Shown here piece by piece: positions 57,401-64,000 of a DNA stretch of 64,000 nucleotides (within the stretch, counting starts at the first letter, position 1; every line of letters begins with the position of its first letter). Position numbers and translations under genes: made by a program. The stretch covers positions 186,001-250,000 of the forward strand of contig OZ025671.1 in assembly GCA_964019335.1 (NCBI GenBank). The letters run 5' to 3'. Source of the DNA: Diplonema japonicum (Eukaryota; Euglenozoa; Diplonemea; Diplonemida; Diplonemidae). Under the pieces are notes generated by a model. That model did not search any database. It was given only the letters and a program-made list of their open reading frames with translations, and was not told the origin of the DNA.

Positions 57401-60102
57401 GTCCTGATGAAGATCTCAAGCGACTCACCGACTCCTATCTCACGTAGGCTGATGTCGTGGTGCTTTGCCTCGTTTGAGACAGACACCACTTGAAATGTGC
57501 TGTTCGGGAGGTACAGGTAGTGTTTCTGCCTCGACGTCCAATTCCAAGGTGTGATGTCACGTACGTTCCCAGTGATAGAAAGGACAGTTTGCTTCTCGTT
57601 CTCCACATGATCTGAACACGACGAGTAAGCACCCCATAGCACTACGGTGCTTGTGGTGTACGTGTCCGTGAGCTTCGTCCCCGTGATGCTTCTGTTCGCG
57701 AATACAACCTCCTGAGGAAGCTGCGCAAGGGCTTTATCAAGATAATAAGCAAAGGGTCGTGTCTGGTCCACCATCCACCCGTTCACTTGCATGTTGGTAT
57801 CGTCCGCCCTCACGAACACGTGCTCCGGGACGCAAATTGCCCACCCTGCACCGATGTTCTCTGTGTCTTTTGCCCATGCTCCCCACTTCCCGTCCTTCGT
57901 GGAAAAACTGCATATGCTCGGCCCTGCGTGGTAGGTGCCAGACGCATCGCCAGTTTCTATCACAAGCCGTGCCTCCTGGTTCCCGTTCTTCACGGCTCTG
58001 ATGCAGTTGTTGAGCACGAGGTAAGGCTGATGATTTGCTTTTGAGGTAAGCCGCTGCACGGTGCACATTTCCTCTGTGGCGACGCATGCTAAGACGCACT
58101 TTGCACCCGACAGCATAGCAAGGTAGGTGGTGCCTCGCCAGTGTAAGAACTGAATGGATAGAGCTTGATGGATGTTGAGCGGGGTAGCCGTGGTGGTGTC
58201 TACCAGCTCCCTGAAGATGTTTTGCAGCAGCGTTGATGTTGTGTCTGTCTCGTCCACCTTGCTGCCATTGATGATTAGTAGCGAGCTGGGGTCGGCTACG
58301 ACTGCAGTCACCTCCGAGATATCTACGTTGTACACGCCGCTGTCGAGGAACTGCAGCGCTGCTGTCTCGATGTTGTCTCGCCGTGAGATGATGCGCTTCG
58401 ACATCGCAAGCTTCATGTTCAGTAGTTCGGGGACTGTGTCGTTGACCTTCTCTTGCAGAGATACCCATGACAGCCTCAAGATCTTCCCGTTCACGAATGT
58501 CAGGCAGTCTTCTTGTTGCACAGAAAGAAACGGTGCTGTGAGGTCGATCAGCCATGCATCGCCCATGTCGCTGAGCGAGCCGTGCGGTGTCCATGTAATT
58601 GCCAGCTCGTCAGAAGTAATGAACTCTTTGGTTTTCTTCTTCACGTCCTCCTTGCTAAGGTTCAGCCATTCCATGATTGGCTCAGATCGTGCCCGCCAAC
58701 ACAAACCTTTTATAACCTGCTTGGCTTGCGGGAGATTTTCGATAGCAGCTAAAGCCTGGTTGTACAGCGCCTCGTTCTTCGCTCGGGGGTTCGCACTGGA
58801 CGTACACTGCCGCACCACATCATCAAAGATGGCGTACTTCTCCGAGAAAGGGTAGGACCTCCATTCCTTCCCCGAAAGGTAAGTTGTGGCGCTCCTCGAA
58901 AAGAGGTACTCGATAATGCCCGAGGGAGGCATCTGCCCCACGCGGAAGGGTCCCGGGTTGAACGCTTGCCACACAGGGGGCAACCATACGACAGACGTTG
59001 CCAAGGGCTCAAAGTCGCTTTCATCCACAGAGCTTTCATTTCGGTACCTTACCAAGTACAAGACGTCCAGACCACTGGGGAGGGGCTTCGACAGCGTGAA
59101 GCGGTACACAGACAAGCCGTGCGAACTGTGCACCAAAGACAGCACCCCAAAGCTGCCCTTCATTTCTGTATAGATATCCTGAAAGTCAGGTTGGTCATAT
59201 GGGTTCAGGACGGCCGCCATCTCCTTAACAGCCGCTTCCGTGAGGTGCACGTCTTTGGCAGGCTTCGTGTTTTTGTAGCATGATTCCATCGCTTCGAACT
59301 TACAGAGCACACTCCACCTTGACACAGGGTAGGGGACGGGATCGACTGTCCAAACACAGTAAACGACAGGTGTGAGAACCTCAGAGGCGTACACGCTGAT
59401 GGGAAGAGAGATGGTCTCAGGATGGGTGGTGTCGTGGGAGGCGGTCGCGTGGGCGTTCGAGATCAGCTCTTTAATGCCTGTGTTCCAGTAGAGTACGTTA
59501 CGAGGGTCGTGCCATGTGGCAATGGACTTTATTGTCTTGTGGAGAAAGGCCTTGGGGTTGTACGAGGAGGGATAAAATACGGTGACGGGTGGCAGGTAGT
59601 GCTCGAGGTTCACGACGTGTGGTGCTTCGATGCCGTCGTTGGTGTGCTTGTGCTTGTGTCCTGACTCGTGCCTGATGGTGTCCTCAAGAGCTGAGAGAAG
59701 TGCGGCCTGTACGTCGCCCCGCGGTGCCGAGTGAAGCATCATCTCGACAACGATAGAGGCAACTCTCGCGACGCCTTCCTTGTTGGTCAGCGACTTCACT
59801 ACCTCCGAGAAGGTCGCCACAAGCCCTGACGAGCTCGGCTGTTCATTCACAAGCATCTGCCCAGCATCGACCCACCCTTGTATCTCCTGCATCGGGTTTG
59901 TGTCGATCGCTTTTAAATTCTTCAAGTACACCATTAGCGCAGCCACAGCACCCAGACGCTTCCTGTCCACCATGTGGACACAGGCTAACACCACGAGAAC
60001 AGGGTCAATTCGTGACACCATCATCCTCCTCTGTGCTGCTATTTTTGTCCCAGCGCTGACCACTGCCCCCGCCCATATCCCTGTCTTTGTAACGGGAGCC
60101 AT
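54427..60102 (-). CDS. Giant ankyrin-repeat protein with ADP-ribosyltransferase-like region
   Basis: Exons 60102-56302, 56267-56163 and 56127-54427, all phase 0, give 1,868 residues. Introns are 34 and 35 nt (GTATGC...CATAG, GTATGG...TGCAG). Residues 1-760 are unfamiliar. About 775-880 (LPQEVVFANRSITG, VVLWGAYSSCSD, TVLSITGNVRDITPW, KHYLYLPNSTFQVVSV) have the strand order and spacing of an arginine-type ADP-ribosyltransferase, but the catalytic ExE is replaced (RQKHYLYLP), so probably inactive. From ~980 to ~1700 run many ankyrin repeats (NTSLHLAAGNS, TPLQHAVINEAED, TPLHIAASLGQLEV, TALHIASFAGHMQM). The C-terminal ~150 residues are beta-rich, perhaps SH3/MIB-like. Likely a scaffold; partners unknown. 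Confidence 0.82.
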
Positions 60103-60355
60103 GTCTCCTGTGATTTATTTGTGGGTGTGGCCTCGATATTTAAAACGATAAGAAATCATCGAAACTGTGGTTTGGCAAGGAGAAAAAAAAAAGAAAAAAA
60201 AACGAGAAATGCAAACGACTCAGGGAGAAAAAGTAAGCGTAAAAAAAAATCTGTATGGGAGAAGTACGGCAACGATTCAATATTTTCTTTTCTTTTTCTT
60301 CTCTCTGTTCTTTATTTATCTTTTTTCGGAAGAAAAAAGTTTCTTTTTTTTCAGT

Positions 60356-62611
60356 TTATCGGTACCGCTCCTCTCGGGACTCTTTGAGGGCTTTCAGAAG
60401 CTCCTTCTGTCTTCTCCCCAGCGCTTTCTCTTTTTTTGACAGCCTGTTCAAATAGCTATCCCGATCCTCTTTCGCCTTCATCAGCTGCGGTATCTGGACA
60501 GTGCCCCCAGGACACCACTGGACAGGTGCTGGGGTAATGATACTGGGCGTCTCGGGTCCCAGCAAACGAGACAGTGAAGGTGCAGTTAGCAGCTTTTTCT
60601 TTTTAATGGGCTTTTGCTTGCTGTAGGAAGACCTTCCTTTTGGAGAAAGTGAGGCGGTCGAGAGTGGTTGCCCTATTTCCGCCAGCGGTCGAGGTTTATC
60701 TTTCAAAGATGCCAGCGACCGTTCAGACTTAGTACTCCCTTCTTGTGCAAGAATAATAGGGAAAAGAGAGCCGTTCAAAGCTGTCTGCTGTTGTGTGCCA
60801 AGCATAATGCATCCTGTGATGCAGATCAGCGCAAAAAGCTTTCTTCTGTTGCAGCATGCAGCACCGATGACATGCATGTACTCTTGCAGCAGTGCAAAGG
60901 TGTCGTCGCCAGAAGTGTAGCCGTCGCTGCTTCGGTTCATCAGGTAGAAGAGCCGTGCGTCAGGAGCAGATAACTTGCGGGGCAGTGCCACATCGCTGGC
61001 CGTGTGTAGTGCTGCTATGAGGGCTTTCTTGAGCTCCCCCAACCAGCCTCCGTCGGTCATGTTGCCTGTTGGATATGTAGGCGGCTCCCATGGGGAGGTG
61101 TGCGCCATCTCAGCGGCTTTTTGAGCGCTGTCCCTCACTGGCTCCAAGCACTTCAAGTCGGCCATCGTCTCCAAGAAGGCTTTGTCGCTCTGGTGCTCCT
61201 TCTGCCACGCCTCTGCTGTCATCGACCGCTCGACCACACGCTCGTTCTCATCGAGCTCTGCCAGCAACGCGTCTTCACGCAGCATGTCATTCACATGTGA
61301 AACATACCGCTCGACCTCAGCCTTCTGCTCCTCCAACTTGAGCTTCCACTCCAACAAAAACAGCTTTTCCTCACACTCTTCAGCTGTGTGGTACGACAAC
61401 AATCTGTCAACCTCAACGCTGCCGCGTGTTAAAGATTTTATCTCATGCTTGAGGTGGAGCATCGTGTGGTGGTAGTGCACGCCTGTCTGCTTTTCGAATG
61501 CTTGCTTGATCCGTACTGCGTGGCGCTCCCTGTAGTCGGTCGGCTTCGCGGCTTTTAAGAAGGCCCGCTTCGCTTTGAGTATGGTGTTCTCACGTTCGTG
61601 GAGGACGTCTTTCATCCGCGTGCGTTCCTTCCGTTTGGCTTCGATCCCTCGCCATGCGGACTCTTCTTTTTTTGTGAGCTCGGGGGGCTTTTGGTCGAGG
61701 AGGTGTTGGAGCTGCAGCTGGAGATCAGGGATGAGGTCTTCTTTGATGTGAATGTACCGTTCGATGTTGTGGACCTTGCTGAGGGAGGGGGCGGTGGTGC
61801 TAGAGGGCGTGATGTGCTTGTGGAGCGCGGTGTGCTCCTCTTCAAGGTTGGCGAGCTGGGATTGAAGCTGGGCTTCTTGCTCGGCACGATCTGCAAGGAA
61901 AGCCTCGCGGGACTCCATCTTCAGCTTGGCAGCTGTCTCCAAACCCTTTTCCGAGAGCAGCCTGATATCATACCGTGGCCGCATGGCAGCTTCAACTGTC
62001 TTCAAAAACCTCTTCCTGCGTTCCTCGACATCGTAGATCCCCGTGCGGCGTACGTAGGCCGCCCACGCCAGCTGTTCATCGGGGGAAAGTTCGAGACGTT
62101 TCTTATCAGTGCTCCATGTTGCTACTAGGTTTTGTTCGATATCTAAGGCAGACGAAACAACTGATAAAGATTCGTCGTCGTGCAGGCCAACTGCACCCAC
62201 CACCCTTGAGCGGTGCGCTGTGATCATGTCTAAATGCTCTTCTGAGGATTTCTCCAAGGCCAGCAGTTTCACGTTAGCACTCTCCACCAGGTCCAAGGAG
62301 TTTCGTGGAAGCGACATCCCTCGTTTTCTTGTCATTTGTGGTTCTGACGGTTGTCGGCGTAGCAAGCCGCTTGACGCCCTTCGTGACGCGAGGGACTGTA
62401 GTGGGGCTGGTGGTGGTGTTACGGGTGCCGTCTTTTTTTTTGTGTCGTTTCTCTTCGTGGCGATCGGTGCTGGTGGCAGTGGGCTTGGCAGTTGTTGCAA
62501 TGGTGTGATTTTTCCGAAGGTGTCGTCTTCGTCATTGTCGGCCACCTCCTCTATCGCACACATTCCTTCTTCCCTTGTGAAGGCGAATTTTTCAAACCCA
62601 TCTTCTTGCAT
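60356..62611 (-). CDS. Coiled-coil protein, 751 residues, unknown
   Basis: A single exon starting MQEDGFEKFAFTREEG after an A-run leader. The N-terminal 130 residues are Pro/Ser/Arg-rich and probably disordered. About 170-480 is a long, highly charged helical region with coiled-coil character (LETAAKLKMESREAFLADRA; AEECEEKLFLLEWKLKLEEQ). A more globular part near 500-600 includes SGDDTFALLQEYMHVIGAAC, followed by a basic tail ending LKALKESREERYR. No known domain recognised. The composition suits a cytoskeletal or ciliary protein, which is only a guess from composition and neighbours. Confidence 0.75.
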   Translation of the reverse strand: MQEDGFEKFAFTREEGMCAIEEVADNDEDDTFGKITPLQQLPSPLPPAPIATKRNDTKKKTAPVTPPPAPLQSLASRRASSGLLRRQPSEPQMTRKRGMSLPRNSLDLVESANVKLLALEKSSEEHLDMITAHRSRVVGAVGLHDDESLSVVSSALDIEQNLVATWSTDKKRLELSPDEQLAWAAYVRRTGIYDVEERRKRFLKTVEAAMRPRYDIRLLSEKGLETAAKLKMESREAFLADRAEQEAQLQSQLANLEEEHTALHKHITPSSTTAPSLSKVHNIERYIHIKEDLIPDLQLQLQHLLDQKPPELTKKEESAWRGIEAKRKERTRMKDVLHERENTILKAKRAFLKAAKPTDYRERHAVRIKQAFEKQTGVHYHHTMLHLKHEIKSLTRGSVEVDRLLSYHTAEECEEKLFLLEWKLKLEEQKAEVERYVSHVNDMLREDALLAELDENERVVERSMTAEAWQKEHQSDKAFLETMADLKCLEPVRDSAQKAAEMAHTSPWEPPTYPTGNMTDGGWLGELKKALIAALHTASDVALPRKLSAPDARLFYLMNRSSDGYTSGDDTFALLQEYMHVIGAACCNRRKLFALICITGCIMLGTQQQTALNGSLFPIILAQEGSTKSERSLASLKDKPRPLAEIGQPLSTASLSPKGRSSYSKQKPIKKKKLLTAPSLSRLLGPETPSIITPAPVQWCPGGTVQIPQLMKAKEDRDSYLNRLSKKEKALGRRQKELLKALKESREERYR

Positions 62612-64000
62612 TTTTTTTTCCCCCCTCTTTTCTTAGAACTTTAACCACCCTGGGGCTACGTTGGCAGAGAAACGGGAAACATTTCCGTACCCGGAGAGCG
62701 TCCTGAAGAGATTGGATCTCGCAAGGTGGCCAGGGGTGCCACGACGAGCTCAAAAAAGCAGTGCGAAAGGAAGGGGAATGCACGACCCCCCCGCCGGCTT
62801 TGACGAGAGCCGAAACCCAGCCTGGAAAAAAAAGCGATAGCCGCCATGAACGCTGCGGCGATGGGGTCGATCCCGACGAGACTTCGAAGGCTGTTTTCAA
62901 AAAAAAAAAAGCTTGGAAATGCGTTTTTTCTTTTGCCAACATAGCCCTGGGGGGGGGGGGGGGGGGGGGACAGCAGACGAATAAATGAATAAAAATGAAT
63001 CAGAAAAAAAAATGGCGCTCCTTCTTGCCACCCCCCCTTCATTCCCCCCCCCCCCCCCCCCCCCTGTTGTTCTCTTTCTTTTTTTTTGTTCCTTCTTTCT
63101 GGTCTGTTTCATGGGGGGGAATAAAAAAAGGGGGGGAATCAGAGTGGATCAAAAAGAAGGCTTTTTTTTTGTTTTTTTTTTCCCTGCTTCTTTTGGTGTG
63201 TGTGTCGGGAGGGAGGAGGGGACAATCGAGGAAAGCAATAAAAAAAGGGGGGAAAGAAAGGGCGTGACCTTTCTTTTTACCTAACATGTGAATCAACAAA
63301 TGCAGGACAAACAATGAGGGTATGGAAGGGGGGGGGCAATAAAAAGAACGGGACAGGCTTCCTGCAGAATAGAACTAAAAAAAGAGGGGGGGAAAGGGAG
63401 GGGACATCGTGACAATGGGTCTTTTCTTTTCTTTATTTCTGTTACCTGCCTTGGCTGTCCGATCCGCATGAGTGAGAGACAGGCCGACCAAAATACTGTT
63501 TCTGCTTTTAAACGAGGCTCGGAGCACTCATCTGGGTTTCCTATTCTTCTTTTTTTGCCCTTTCCCCATTCTTTAATGATTCTAAATCAAAGTATTTTTT
63601 TTTTCTTTTTTCTTTTTTCTTTTCTCTCTCAACTATAACGAATTGCTAAGCACCGAATCTTGTTTTGCCCTGCCAAGCCGGCAAATACTCATGTCCCTCT
63701 TTACATCTGTATAAAGGTCCTGAAGGATCGTTTGGAAAAAGAAAAGAAAAAAAAAAAGAGAAGAAACGAGGGTTTTTTTAATTGTTTTTTTTTTCCTTTT
63801 TTTCCCATGGGGTGGGGGGGCTTTTCTGTGATCGGGTGTTTCCCTTCCAAGCAACACGGGCCGTATTTCAATTTTTTTTTAAAAAAATTAGAAGAAAAAA
63901 AAATCCTAGATCTTTTTTTCTGCCCAATGGGGGGGGGGGGGATTCTTTTTCCCCCTCGTAATTACTTTTTAATTCACACTTTCTTCCCCTTTTTTTTTCT
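62612..64000. other. Mostly non-coding end of window with exon-like patches
   Basis: C/G-runs near 62951-62969 and 63046-63064 and many A/T runs. At 62637-62840 the plus strand is open and GC-rich (reading NFNHPGATLAEKRE) after TTTTCTTAG; it may be an element remnant or an exon. At 63633-63719 the minus strand has a likely terminal exon: a pyrimidine-rich CCTTCAG acceptor, then DLYTDVKRDMSICRLGRAKQ to a stop. A further minus patch lies near 63445-63520. None can be joined into a gene. Confidence 0.35.

Noticed and set aside
1-64000. CRISPR arrays, rRNA genes, bacterial operon signals
   Set aside because: No regularly spaced direct repeats, no rRNA-like conserved blocks, and the gene structure is eukaryotic.

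Overview
The window is nuclear DNA of a flagellated, mitochondriate protist. It carries cilium genes (CFAP61, CEP41, a kinesin), mitochondrial genes (OXA1 insertase, the Fe-S co-chaperone HSCB) and standard eukaryotic housekeeping genes (exportin-T, FCF1, CCA-adding enzyme, Pop5/Rpp14-like and SLX9-like proteins). Spliceosomal GT-AG introns are common. The ones placed here are mostly 34-99 nt, often with GTATGN, GTTTGT or GTAAG donors, and many end in an A-run plus AG instead of a pyrimidine tract. Intergenic DNA is packed with A/T homopolymers and, less often, long G/C homopolymers. Every gene placed with confidence, more than 20 in a row, is on the minus strand. One-strand gene clusters with some cis-introns would fit a euglenozoan such as a diplonemid. 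That is inference only, and no spliced-leader gene was recognised.

Layout in plus coordinates, all genes read right to left. 1-9 kb: an unknown partial gene, a VASt-domain membrane protein, CEP41, an unknown protein and CFAP61. 9.8-25.4 kb: exportin-T, OXA1, three unknown proteins, a secretory SET-domain protein, an ArfGAP, a TM+PDZ protein and HSCB. 25.8-33.5 kb: two apparently identical 2,002-bp direct copies of a GC-rich three-exon gene flank a retroelement remnant and a MATE transporter. 33.8-46.6 kb: FCF1, the CCA-adding enzyme, a polytopic-membrane plus 3-beta-HSD fusion, a longin-like protein, another retroelement remnant, a PPR-like protein, a Pop5/Rpp14-like protein and a JmjC oxygenase. 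46.6-49.7 kb: mostly non-coding with MITE-like hairpins. 49.7-62.6 kb: a lipid-anchored LRR protein, a kinesin/U-box/F-box fusion, SLX9, a 1,868-residue ankyrin protein and a coiled-coil protein.

The neighbours do not form one pathway. Themes are cilium biology, RNA/ribosome maturation (XPOT, TRNT1, FCF1, SLX9, Pop5/Rpp14) and membrane/sterol biology (VASt, 3-beta-HSD fusion, MATE). The strongest candidates for undescribed biology are the kinesin-U-box-F-box protein, the membrane/3-beta-HSD fusion, the duplicated GC-rich gene cassette, a dispersed ~37-bp motif resembling a branch point plus 3' splice site, and the ankyrin protein with a degenerate ADP-ribosyltransferase-like region. Exon joins were derived by hand from splice motifs and frame. 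No alignment or search was run, so family names rest on recognised motifs.
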